Positions 6,729-14,362 of a stretch of 16,271 nucleotides of DNA are shown here, one piece after another (position 1 is the first letter of the stretch; each line of letters starts with the position of its first letter). The stretch is from Firmicutes bacterium UBA1702 (GTDB lineage: Bacteria; Bacillota; Clostridia; Peptostreptococcales; Anaerovoracaceae). The translations under genes were made by a program, and so were the position numbers. The stretch spans positions 213,195 through 229,465 of the forward strand of contig DCJK01000013.1 of NCBI GenBank assembly GCA_002320005.1, given 5' to 3'. The notes under the pieces are model-generated. The model searched no databases, was not told where the DNA came from, and worked only from the letters and a program-made list of their open reading frames with translations.

Positions 6729-7214
6729 ATGTTCAGAGAATTAAGAAGAAAAAAACAGCTTCTTTCGGAGCAGGAGACTTTGCGTGTACTGGAGGAAGGA
6801 AAGACCGGAATTGTAGGTGTACTGGGAGATGACGGATATCCCTATACCGTTCCGATAAATTACGTTTCGCTGGAAAATAAAATATATTTCCACAGTGCAA
6901 AAAAAGGACACAAGGTCGATGCAATAGCAAAAGAACCTAAAGTTTCAATGACGGTAGTTGAAAAAGATGATGTGGTATCAAGAGAATTCACTACTTATTT
7001 TCGTAGCATACAGCTTTTCGGAAAAGCATATGTCGTAGAAGATGAAGCTGAACGGAACGTTGCTTTTCGTGCGCTGTGTGAAAAATTCAGCGGAGCGGAC
7101 ATGGACAGATACGATGAAATAATGTCCAAAGAAGCTGCTGCAGCAGCAATTGTGCGCATAGATATTGAACATATAACGGGCAAAGAATCAATGGAACTTG
7201 TTAATCAAAGATAA
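6729..7214 (+). CDS. Pyridoxamine 5'-phosphate oxidase family flavoprotein, Nim-like
   Basis: A 161-residue split-barrel flavin-binding protein (Pyridox_ox_2 / NimA-like). Diagnostic segments are GIVGVLGDDGYPYTVPINYV near 27-46 and KIYFHSAKKGHKVDAI near 51-66, which form the FMN site, then KVSMTVVEKD and SIQLFGKAYVVED. The opening MFRELRRKKQLLS is typical of this family. NimA homologues reduce 5-nitroimidazoles, but most clostridial members are uncharacterised FMN or haem-binding oxidoreductases, so drug resistance should not be assumed. Ribosome site AGAGGTGA precedes the ATG by 4 bases. It is divergent from the PadR operon and followed by the dehydrogenase gene after 50 bases. Confidence 0.85.
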   Translation: MFRELRRKKQLLSEQETLRVLEEGKTGIVGVLGDDGYPYTVPINYVSLENKIYFHSAKKGHKVDAIAKEPKVSMTVVEKDDVVSREFTTYFRSIQLFGKAYVVEDEAERNVAFRALCEKFSGADMDRYDEIMSKEAAAAAIVRIDIEHITGKESMELVNQR

Positions 7215-7264
7215 AAAACAGCATATAATCCAAAACGCTGAAGTATAATACAGGAGGACAAAAA

Positions 7265-8299
7265 ATGAAACAATTTTCAGTGGCAATGTTAGGATACGGC
7301 ATCGCAGGAAAGGCTTTTGCCAGAATATTGAATCAGACTCATGACGAGATCATGAAAAACACCGGCTATGATGTAAGAGTGGTGGCGATAACCACCGGTT
7401 CCAGAGGATCTCTGTACTGCATGGACGGAATAGATCTCAAAGAGGCTACAAGACAGCTGGAGGAAGAGGGAGAGTTTGACCCTGAGTCACCTATTTTCAG
7501 CACAATGAACTCCATGGAAGTGGTTGAAACCGTTGATTATGATGCGGTTCTGGAGCTGACTCCTCTCAATATATTCACAGGACTTCCGGCAGCAGATCAT
7601 ATCAGGAAAGCTTTAAACAGAGGAAAACACGTGGTTTCCGCCAATAAGGGACCTTTGGCCTGGTATTACAGAGAGTTAAGAGACCTGGCAAAGGAAAAGG
7701 GCGTATGCTTCTTCTTTGAAACCACGGTAATGGCAGGTACACCTGTATTCAACATGGCTGATAACTGCCTTCAGTACTGTAAGATAGATAAAGTTGAAGG
7801 AATATTCAATGCTACAACAAATTATATACTTAAAGAAATGACGAAGGGCGTCCCTATGGACGAAATAATGAGAGCAGGCCGCGAAGGCGGATTTATGGAA
7901 GCGGATGCCTCCATGGATACGAAAGGTTGGGATGCAGCTGCAAAGCTCACTGTTTTGCTGAACGTTCTTATGGATGCAGGAATAACGCCGGATATGATTG
8001 ATCGTACCGGTATTGAAGAAGTTACTCCGGAAGATATTGAAGCAGCTGCATCAAGAGGAAACGTAATAAAGCTTCTCTGCAGCGGAACCATGGATGAAAA
8101 CGGAAAAGTTACAGGCAAGGTTGCACCGGGAGAAGTGCCTGTGGGAGATGTCTTTACTGATGAGAATCTTGTGGCTGTATTATCACTTTACACTGACCTC
8201 ATGGGAAAACTTACCATACTGCAATATGGTCTTGAAACTACTCAGACCGGTTACGGAGTGTTTATTGATACAGTAAGAATTCTCGACAACATCAAATAG
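7265..8299 (+). CDS. hom: Homoserine dehydrogenase-like protein without ACT domain
   Basis: A 344-residue NAD(P)-dependent oxidoreductase of the homoserine dehydrogenase family, which interconverts aspartate semialdehyde and homoserine. An N-terminal Rossmann fold has GYGIAG at 10-15. SANKGPLA carries Lys128. The catalytic domain has NATTNYIL at 182-189 (family NGTTNYIL, Gly to Ala), Glu212, Asp214, Asp218 and GWDAAAK with Asp223 and Lys227, so catalytic residues look present. It lacks the C-terminal ACT domain that gives threonine feedback in longer forms. AGGAGGA lies 6 bases before the ATG. No aspartokinase, thrB or thrC is adjacent; the context is catabolic. A homoserine-like alcohol or semialdehyde other than homoserine is possible. 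Two TATAAT boxes (7224-7229, 7244-7249) lie upstream without clear -35 boxes. Confidence 0.82.
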   Translation: MKQFSVAMLGYGIAGKAFARILNQTHDEIMKNTGYDVRVVAITTGSRGSLYCMDGIDLKEATRQLEEEGEFDPESPIFSTMNSMEVVETVDYDAVLELTPLNIFTGLPAADHIRKALNRGKHVVSANKGPLAWYYRELRDLAKEKGVCFFFETTVMAGTPVFNMADNCLQYCKIDKVEGIFNATTNYILKEMTKGVPMDEIMRAGREGGFMEADASMDTKGWDAAAKLTVLLNVLMDAGITPDMIDRTGIEEVTPEDIEAAASRGNVIKLLCSGTMDENGKVTGKVAPGEVPVGDVFTDENLVAVLSLYTDLMGKLTILQYGLETTQTGYGVFIDTVRILDNIK

Positions 8300-8314
8300 A
8301 ATAGACCGGGATTG

Positions 8315-8342
8315 TGAGGTGCAGTTTTTTAGCTGCACCTCA
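8315..8342 (+). other. Intercistronic hairpin with T-rich loop
   Basis: A perfect 10-bp stem (8315-8324 with 8333-8342) encloses loop TTTTTTAG. It lies between the dehydrogenase and the small gene, 8 bases before the AAGGAGG ribosome site. No T tract follows the stem, so a normal terminator is unlikely; mRNA end protection or control of the downstream ribosome site is possible. Confidence 0.55.
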
Positions 8343-8365
8343 GGTGATATAAGGAGGAACTGCTG

Positions 8366-8614
8366 GTGAACACCCTTGAAGAAATAATAGACAAACGAAA
8401 TGAACTTTTCGAAAAAATGATGGACAATTATTCGTTTATGATGATATATAACGGAGACCTCATGGGCGATGAAGATGAGGAAGAACTTATGAAAAAAATG
8501 CAGAAGCTTGACGACGGCATAAATAAACTTAAAAATGATGAATGCGGCTGCGGCGAGCACATGAGGCTGGCGGAATTAAGAGAACTCATAAGTGAGATAG
8601 AAGAGTATATATAG
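8366..8614 (+). CDS. Small acidic protein with Cys-Gly-Cys-Gly-Glu-His motif
   Basis: Not recognised. An 82-residue, strongly charged, helical protein (EEIIDKRNELFEKMMDN, then GDEDEEELMKKMQKLDDGI), with DECGCGEH near 58-65 and a terminal helix LRELISEIEEYI. The two Cys and one His could bind a metal, but the motif is short. The start is GTG at 8366, 7-8 bases after AAGGAGGA; there is no competing ATG with a ribosome site. It has no signal peptide or membrane segment. It probably shares a transcript with the dehydrogenase 66 bases upstream, unless the hairpin between them stops transcription. The coiled-coil look suggests a binding partner. Confidence 0.68.
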   Translation: MNTLEEIIDKRNELFEKMMDNYSFMMIYNGDLMGDEDEEELMKKMQKLDDGINKLKNDECGCGEHMRLAELRELISEIEEYI

Positions 8615-8657
8615 TGAAAATTATATATCATTTACAGGCGATTTGTGTCGTATTTAA

Positions 8658-8686
8658 TTGACATAAGAGTCACAAAATGGTAAATT
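8658..8686 (+). promoter_or_regulatory. Promoter of the M20 hydrolase operon
   Basis: Plus strand: perfect -35 TTGACA (8658-8663), 17-base spacer, -10 TAAATT (8681-8686), start near 8693. No sigma-54 -24/-12 element (TGGCAC-N5-TTGCW) was seen in this gap, so basal transcription should be by the housekeeping sigma factor. Confidence 0.65.
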
Positions 8687-8694
8687 AGAGAATA

Positions 8695-8734
8695 AGGGAT
8701 TTTAGCCGGAGATACCCTGACAAGCACATCCGGC
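8695..8734 (+). promoter_or_regulatory. Candidate H-type pseudoknot in operon leader
   Basis: Stem 1 pairs AGGGAT (8695-8700) with ATACCCT (8712-8718) with one bulged A. Stem 2 pairs GCCGGA (8705-8710) with TCCGGC (8729-8734). The left arm of stem 2 lies in the loop of stem 1, giving pseudoknot topology with loops of 4, 1 and 10 bases. It begins at the predicted 5' end of the transcript and ends about 20 bases before the AAGGAG ribosome site. If the pseudoknot does not form, stem 2 alone is a 6-bp hairpin. Confidence 0.35.
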
Positions 8735-8766
8735 ACCACCCAAAAGTATTAAATAAGGAGACAGTC

Positions 8767-10410
8767 ATGGAAGAGAGAATACTTGAAATCTTAAAAGAAT
8801 TAGTGGCAATGAAAAGTGTAAGTTATTCTGAAAAAGAATTGGAACCGGCACAGTGGTTTTCTGATTTCTTCAAGTCACTTCCTTATTTTGAGAAGCATCC
8901 TGAAGATACGGGAATATATGAGATTCCAAACGATCCTTTCGGAAGAAAGATCCCATACGCTTTCTTAAAGGGAAACAAGACTGATACAGTCGTAATGAGC
9001 GGACACTTTGATGTAGTATCTACAGAAGAGTACGGCGCTGCCGAGCCTTGGGCATTTACTGTAGGCAAAGAACTGGAAGAAAAACTGGCACAGATGTCCA
9101 TGGACGAAAGAGCAAAGGCAGACCTGGAATCCGGAGAATGGTTCTGGGGAAGAGGAGTTGCTGACATGAAGGGCGGACTTGCAATTCATTCTGCACTTTT
9201 TGAAGAGTACGCAAAGGAAGCTCTTGAAGGAACTCTGGAAGGAAGCATTCTTTTCATGCCGGTACCTGATGAAGAATCTTATTCGGCAGGAATGAGAAGC
9301 GGAGTTGAAGTTCTTAAGAAGTTTAAAGAAAAGTATGACCTGAATTACAAACTGCTCATAGATCCGGAGCCTACGAAAGATGTAGACGGCGCGCTGACCA
9401 TGTCACTGGGCTCAGTAGGAAAGGTAATGCCTGCAATAATCGTTCAGGGAAAGAAGGGCCATGCAGGACACTGCTATGGCGGATTCTCGGCACTGGGCAT
9501 AATTTCCGACATATATCTCAGAACCAACGGCTCTCTGGAATTTTCTGATGTTTATGAGGACGAAGCTACAGTTCCTCCTACATGGGCAAACATGAGAGAT
9601 ATGAAGCCGGGCTATGACGTATCTATTCCTCACAGAGCTTATGGATATTTCACGGCATTCAGCTTTGATTCCACCCCGGAAGAAATTGCCAACAAGCTGA
9701 AGAAAATCTGCACTGAAGCTTTTGAAGCTCAGGTAGAAAAGATCAACAACGAATATCAGCAGTACAAAAAGATGAATAAAGCAGAACGTATGGATAAGAT
9801 CCATTATGATCCATGCGTAATGACCTTCAACGAACTGTGCGACATGCTCAAAAAGCAGGACGAACAGGCTTTTGATAAATTCTATGCCGAAGCATATGAA
9901 AAGACAGTGGAAAAGGTACATAGCGGCGAACTCAACTTCCCAAGCGCAACCATCGCTATTATGGAAGAAGTGCTCAACTATTCCGAAATTCAGTATCCTA
10001 TTACCATCATAGGATTTGCACCTCCTTACTATCCACCTGTACACAGTGATCAGGTAAAGGGCAAAGAAGGATACGGAACAAAAGCTTTCGAATTCGTAAG
10101 CAAGCTCTCAAAAGAAAAATACGACCAGGAAGTAATATATGAGAACTACTTCATGGGTATTTCAGACCTGAGCTACTCTGCAATCACTGCACCTTTCGAT
10201 TACAAGAAATATTCAGAAAATACTCCTCTGTGGGGAGACGCTTACAACTTGAATTTTGAAGCAATCGAATATGTGGGAATCCCGGGAGTGATTTACGGAC
10301 CTATCGGAAGAGATTATCACCAGTACGTTGAAAGAGTAAACAAACACAGCCTGCTTAAGGTAGTACCTGAAACAACAAAAGAACTGATCAAGTTCATGTG
10401 GAACTTATAA
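8767..10410 (+). CDS. RocB-like M20 family metallohydrolase (first copy)
   Basis: A 547-residue cytoplasmic dinuclear-zinc amidohydrolase of the M20 clan, RocB-like (M20F, COG4187). The metal and catalytic signature is complete: SGHFDVV with His80 and Asp82, RGVADMKGG with bridging Asp133, PDEES with catalytic Glu169 and metal Glu170, LLIDPEP with Asp199, and DYHQYVERV with terminal ligand His518. GKKGHAGHCYGGFS near 228-241 stands where the inserted domain's His lies. The protein is about 150 residues longer than ArgE/DapE enzymes, as usual for RocB. RocB belongs to the arginine-utilisation regulon in Bacillus but its substrate has not been established. AAGGAG lies 6 bases before the ATG. 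It is first gene of the operon; no signal peptide, so the substrate must be intracellular. Confidence 0.88.
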   Translation: MEERILEILKELVAMKSVSYSEKELEPAQWFSDFFKSLPYFEKHPEDTGIYEIPNDPFGRKIPYAFLKGNKTDTVVMSGHFDVVSTEEYGAAEPWAFTVGKELEEKLAQMSMDERAKADLESGEWFWGRGVADMKGGLAIHSALFEEYAKEALEGTLEGSILFMPVPDEESYSAGMRSGVEVLKKFKEKYDLNYKLLIDPEPTKDVDGALTMSLGSVGKVMPAIIVQGKKGHAGHCYGGFSALGIISDIYLRTNGSLEFSDVYEDEATVPPTWANMRDMKPGYDVSIPHRAYGYFTAFSFDSTPEEIANKLKKICTEAFEAQVEKINNEYQQYKKMNKAERMDKIHYDPCVMTFNELCDMLKKQDEQAFDKFYAEAYEKTVEKVHSGELNFPSATIAIMEEVLNYSEIQYPITIIGFAPPYYPPVHSDQVKGKEGYGTKAFEFVSKLSKEKYDQEVIYENYFMGISDLSYSAITAPFDYKKYSENTPLWGDAYNLNFEAIEYVGIPGVIYGPIGRDYHQYVERVNKHSLLKVVPETTKELIKFMWNL

Positions 10411-10419
10411 CTTCTGATT

Positions 10420-10451
10420 CCAAGTATGCCCGGATATCCGGGCATACTTGG
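10420..10451. repeat. Perfect 32-bp palindrome between first two hydrolase genes
   Basis: The arms CCAAGTATGCCCGGAT and ATCCGGGCATACTTGG are exact reverse complements with no spacer, centred between 10435 and 10436. As RNA it gives a stem of about 14 bp with a 4-base loop. No T tract follows on either strand, so a normal terminator is unlikely. It sits 9 bases after the first hydrolase stop and 45 before the next start. An mRNA-stabilising or processing hairpin, an attenuating hairpin, or a large operator are alternatives. Confidence 0.9.
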
Positions 10452-10496
10452 CAAATAAACTTACCTGACATATGACGAAAGGCGAACATTGACATC

Positions 10497-11714
10497 ATGG
10501 ACAATAAAATAACAGCAGAAAGTTTTGAGACGCTTTTAAGACAGCTGGTCTCAATTAAAAGTCCTTATTTTCACGAGGACGAAGTAATGGATTTCGTAAA
10601 CAACTGGTTTGCCGAAAGAGGCATTCCTGCAGAGATACACACATTTTATGAACCTAAAGAAACTAAATTCCACGGTAAGAATGTTGTCGGAATAATGGAC
10701 AGCGGAAAGCCCGGTCCTGTGATTTATCTGGGCGGACATCTGGATACTGTTCAGCTTTGCAACGGCTGGACAAAACCCCCTTACGAAGGTGTTGTAGAAG
10801 GAGAATACATGTATGGCGTTGGAACGCTGGACATGAAGTCGGGATGCGCAGCCATTATGCTGGCACTGGAGAAGTTTGCCAAAGATAATTTCAAAGATAA
10901 GAGCTTTAAAGGCAAGATCGTATATCACCTTGTATCTGACGAGGAAGGACCATATGGTCTGGGAACGGTATATATCATAAATGATAAAATCCACAACATT
11001 GCCGAGGAAGCGGATTTTGCCATTATTGCAGAGCCATCGGCAGGCTTTACCAAGGTTCCTCATCCGTGCCTTTGCCTTGGAGCAAGAGGCGGCTACAATT
11101 ACACAATTAAAGTAAGAGGTAAATCAGCCCATGCCGCTACTCCTGAGCTGGGTATAAATGCCATGGTGGATGCATCAGCCATAGTATCGGAACTGGAAAA
11201 AATCCCTCCGGAGACAGACGACAAACTGGGTCATTCCACTCCATGTGTGATTCGTATGAATGGAGGCGGTGCGGCATGCAGTGTTCCGGACTATGCAGAA
11301 GTGGAAATCTTCCATCACACCGTAAGAGGAGAAACTCAGGAGACAATCAAAGAAAGAGTGGATAAAGCGATTGCGGCAGCAAATGTCAGATCAAAGGTAG
11401 AGGTTTCTTTCAGACAGTCACCTGCAGAGGGCTTTGACGGAGGATTTGACGCATATTGTATAGACGAAAACGGCGAAATTCTTCACACACTTGAAAATAC
11501 CGTTGAGAAGGTGTGCGGAAAGCCGGCAAACCTGGCATATTTCCAAAGCATAGGGGATTTCAACCACATAGGTGGAAAACTGCAGATCCCTACAGTACTT
11601 TTAGGCGCTGAAGGAGACAATTTCCACAGCAGTGACGAAAGAGTAAATCTCAAGTCAGCTCTGGAAGTTGCCCATATAATAAGCGAATTCTTATCAGATG
11701 TATTAAGTGATTAG
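10497..11714 (+). CDS. M20 family metallohydrolase, ArgE/DapE type
   Basis: A 405-residue M20 metallohydrolase, the length of ArgE/DapE/YgeY-like deacylases and peptidases. The active site is complete: GGHLDTV with His81 and Asp83, GTLDMKSG with bridging Asp112, SDEEG with general base Glu149 and metal Glu150, AEPS with Glu179, the dimer-domain KSAHAATPE with His212, and DNFHSSDERV with last ligand His377. It removes an acyl or aminoacyl group from an amide; the exact substrate is unknown. The ATG has only a distant AAAGG (about 14 bases away), so translation may be low or coupled. It sits between the two RocB-like genes, with 9 bases to the next one. It lacks a signal peptide, so acts in the cytoplasm. 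Confidence 0.88.
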   Translation: MDNKITAESFETLLRQLVSIKSPYFHEDEVMDFVNNWFAERGIPAEIHTFYEPKETKFHGKNVVGIMDSGKPGPVIYLGGHLDTVQLCNGWTKPPYEGVVEGEYMYGVGTLDMKSGCAAIMLALEKFAKDNFKDKSFKGKIVYHLVSDEEGPYGLGTVYIINDKIHNIAEEADFAIIAEPSAGFTKVPHPCLCLGARGGYNYTIKVRGKSAHAATPELGINAMVDASAIVSELEKIPPETDDKLGHSTPCVIRMNGGGAACSVPDYAEVEIFHHTVRGETQETIKERVDKAIAAANVRSKVEVSFRQSPAEGFDGGFDAYCIDENGEILHTLENTVEKVCGKPANLAYFQSIGDFNHIGGKLQIPTVLLGAEGDNFHSSDERVNLKSALEVAHIISEFLSDVLSD

Positions 11715-11723
11715 GAGGACAAA

Positions 11724-13373
11724 ATGAACACTGAACTGAGCAAAAGAATTAAAGAGATTGCTTTAGAGCTCGTAGCACAGAAGAGTATCGTTGAAACCGA
11801 CGACGAAGTGACTATGAGCGATAAGGTATACGAAATCATGTCAAGAATGGATTACTACAAAAAGCATCCTGAAAAACTGTATTTCGTACCTGCAAAGAAT
11901 GACAAATGGAACAGAAAAATTGTTGTTGCCATTATGAACGGCGAAAAGAAGCCAAGCAACAAAACCGTTGTTTTCATCGGTCACACAGACACTGTAGGTA
12001 TCTCCGACTACGGCAACCTGGCAGAATATGCCACAAAGCCTGATGAGCTGGTAGAAAAGCTGAAAGAAGTTTCACTCAGACAGGAAGTTAAGGACGATAT
12101 GGCTTCCGGAAAGTACATATTCGGAAGAGGTATCTTTGACATGAAGTCCGGAGACGCAAACGTAATGGGCATCATGGAAGAAGTCTCCAAGGACATAGAG
12201 AATTTCGAAGGAAATATCATCTTTGCGGCAGTATGCGATGAAGAAGGAAATTCACAGGGAATGCTTGCATTCGTTCCTGAACTTATCAGACTCAAAAAAG
12301 AGTTCGGATATGATTATCAGGCTATGCTGGATCCTGACTATATTGCACCTGCTTATCCGGGAGACCCTAACGTTTATCAGTATATCGGTACTGTCGGCAA
12401 GCTGATGCCTACTTTCTATGTTGTAGGTAAAGAAACTCATGTAGGCGAATCCTTCAGCGGACTTGACCCTAACCAGATTGCAGCGGAAATTACCAGGAGA
12501 GTAAATCTGAACCCTGAATTCTCGGATGTTGTAGAAGGCGAAGTTACACTGCCGCCTATCACTCTTAAGCAGAGAGACTTAAAGACTGAATACTCAGTTC
12601 AGATAGCAAGCAAGGCAATTCTGTTCTTCAACTACGCAACTCATTCCAGCACACCTGCACAGGTAATGGAAAAGATGATGAAAGCCGGATCAGAATGTTT
12701 CCAGAATGTAGTTGATACTCTTAACGAGAGATATGCAAAGTTCTGTGAAATGGTAGGCAGAGACTTTGAACCGCTGCCATGGAAAGAAAGAACCATGAGT
12801 TTTGAACAGCTTTATGCTGCAGTTAAGGCAGAAACCGGTGATAAACTGGATGAAATGGTAAAAGCTTATGCGGAAGAGGTTTCAAAGGATCCAAGATATG
12901 ATGTACGCGACCAGGCAATGAAGATCGTTGAGTATGTTCACTCACTGTGGTCAGATAAGGACCCTGTTCTTATCGTTTACCTGACTCCGCCTTACTATCC
13001 TCACATTTATGTTGAAGGATCAAGACCGGAAGAAAAAGCTCTTATCGATGCTGTAAACTATGCCGTTACAAGCACAAAATGCGATTACAGCCTGGTACAG
13101 AAGAAATTCCTTCCTTGCATTTCCGACCTGAGCTACGCTTCAGCACCAAGAGAAGCCGAAGCAATTTCAGCCTTAAAGCAGAACATGCCTGGATTTGGAA
13201 TCATCTATGACCTTCCGATCGAAGAGATGCAGGAACTGGATTTACCGGTAGCAGATATCGGTTCATACGGTAAGGATGCTCATCAGTTTACTGAAAGAGT
13301 AGAAACCGTTTACACTTACGAAGTATTGCCTGAAATACTTTACAAGACAATGATGCACATCTTACAGAACTAA
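11724..13373 (+). CDS. RocB-like M20 family metallohydrolase (second copy)
   Basis: A 549-residue RocB-like M20 enzyme. Active-site motifs are GHTDTV with His87 and Asp89, RGIFDMKSG with bridging Asp139, CDEEG with catalytic Glu173 and metal Glu174, MLDPDY with Asp203, GKETHVGESFSGLDP (RocB-type inserted domain), and YGKDAHQFTERVE with the terminal His. It shares PPYYP and ISDLSYA with the first copy (PPYYP, ISDLSYS) but is clearly diverged, so this is an old duplication or independent recruitment with different specificity. AGGAGG lies 5 bases before the ATG, and only 9 bases separate it from the preceding gene. It has no signal peptide. M20 members in tandem may act in sequence on one compound. 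Confidence 0.88.
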   Translation: MNTELSKRIKEIALELVAQKSIVETDDEVTMSDKVYEIMSRMDYYKKHPEKLYFVPAKNDKWNRKIVVAIMNGEKKPSNKTVVFIGHTDTVGISDYGNLAEYATKPDELVEKLKEVSLRQEVKDDMASGKYIFGRGIFDMKSGDANVMGIMEEVSKDIENFEGNIIFAAVCDEEGNSQGMLAFVPELIRLKKEFGYDYQAMLDPDYIAPAYPGDPNVYQYIGTVGKLMPTFYVVGKETHVGESFSGLDPNQIAAEITRRVNLNPEFSDVVEGEVTLPPITLKQRDLKTEYSVQIASKAILFFNYATHSSTPAQVMEKMMKAGSECFQNVVDTLNERYAKFCEMVGRDFEPLPWKERTMSFEQLYAAVKAETGDKLDEMVKAYAEEVSKDPRYDVRDQAMKIVEYVHSLWSDKDPVLIVYLTPPYYPHIYVEGSRPEEKALIDAVNYAVTSTKCDYSLVQKKFLPCISDLSYASAPREAEAISALKQNMPGFGIIYDLPIEEMQELDLPVADIGSYGKDAHQFTERVETVYTYEVLPEILYKTMMHILQN

Positions 13374-13405
13374 TTAAGAGACCACCATAAATTTTAGGAG
13401 ACTTG

Positions 13406-14359
13406 ATGAGTAAAGACACTTTAAGAATCGACCTTTATGGCGATGTACGCATTATCTTTAATGATGAAGACATTACCCAGAAGTTTAGCAAAAAGTCCAT
13501 AGGACTCATTGCCTATCTTTTGTGTACGCCTTCCCAGCAGGCCTCCAAAAATACTCTTAAAGATTTACTGTGGATAGATGCGGGAGAAAAAGCCGCATAT
13601 AATCTTCGCTTCAACCTCTGGAATATAAAGAAAAATATTCCGGAGGTGGGCGGGGAAAATTTTATTATCACTTCCGGCAATCTCTGCCGCATAAACCCGA
13701 ATTACCCCATAGAAAAAAATATAATAGAAAAACTTGAAAACCTTCAGAGCGAGATAAGCCTTGAAGATATGAATGATGCCGAGGATACCGGAAACAGACT
13801 TGTCTTCATGGAACACTTTTACCTGAAGGACTGTGATGATTTCAATGATTGGCTTACTCTTGAAAGAAACAACAGAGAGAGAAGGCTCATTGCAGCTCTT
13901 GCCAGAGTGGAGGATTATCTGGAAGAAAACAGAGACTTCAAGACTGCACTAAATGTCCTTGAAAAAATGATGTTCCTGTCACCCTTCGAAGATGATTTTC
14001 ATATTAAGGCAATGAAAATATATGCCGAACTGGGAAATTACGGAGAGGCTGCAAGAGAATACAAAAATTACAGTGAATGGCTCAAAAAAGAACTTGGTGT
14101 TGCGCCATCAAAGAATATGAGAGATACCTATCTGTCTATAGCAAGGAATGCAAGGATGGATACGGATGGAATATTACATGTAAAAGATAAAGTCTATGAC
14201 AGCGATTTCGCTGCTGCGGCCGAGATGCTGCGAAGCCTTTTTCCTGATTTTCAGGGCAGCATACCGGTTAAAATAGATAATTGGAAAGGGCTGGATCAGA
14301 AGTCACAAGAACTTTTTGAAGCTCTGGCCAAGGAAAAAATAGTTACTATAGGGAGGTAA
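13406..14359 (+). CDS. SARP/BTAD-family transcriptional regulator
   Basis: A 317-residue protein with a SARP layout. Residues 1-98 form an OmpR-like winged helix (LRIDLYGDVRIIF, LIAYLLCTPSQQASKNTLKDLLW, NLRFNLWNIKKNIPE). Residues about 100-245 form an all-helical BTAD/TPR-like domain (DDFNDWLTLERNNRERRL, ALNVLEKMMFLSPFEDDFHIKAMKIYAELGNYGEAAREYKNY, LGVAPS). A short unclassified tail of about 70 residues follows. ATG at 13406 is chosen: AGGAG lies 5 bases upstream, while the TTG one codon earlier is too close. It lies inside the operon, 32 bases after the second RocB-like gene and 3 before the amidohydrolase. It probably activates this operon or a linked set; the signal is unknown. Confidence 0.85.
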   Translation: MSKDTLRIDLYGDVRIIFNDEDITQKFSKKSIGLIAYLLCTPSQQASKNTLKDLLWIDAGEKAAYNLRFNLWNIKKNIPEVGGENFIITSGNLCRINPNYPIEKNIIEKLENLQSEISLEDMNDAEDTGNRLVFMEHFYLKDCDDFNDWLTLERNNRERRLIAALARVEDYLEENRDFKTALNVLEKMMFLSPFEDDFHIKAMKIYAELGNYGEAAREYKNYSEWLKKELGVAPSKNMRDTYLSIARNARMDTDGILHVKDKVYDSDFAAAAEMLRSLFPDFQGSIPVKIDNWKGLDQKSQELFEALAKEKIVTIGR

Positions 14360-14362
14360 GAA

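Noticed and set aside
7201..7249. Promoter for the dehydrogenase gene using TATAAT boxes at 7224 and 7244
   Set aside because: No acceptable -35 at 16-18 bases from either; the gene may be read from the Nim-like promoter.
9412..10044. 210-codon minus-strand frame
   Set aside because: Antisense shadow of the first RocB-like gene, whose active-site motifs fix the true frame; composition rich in Phe, Cys and His without a start signal.
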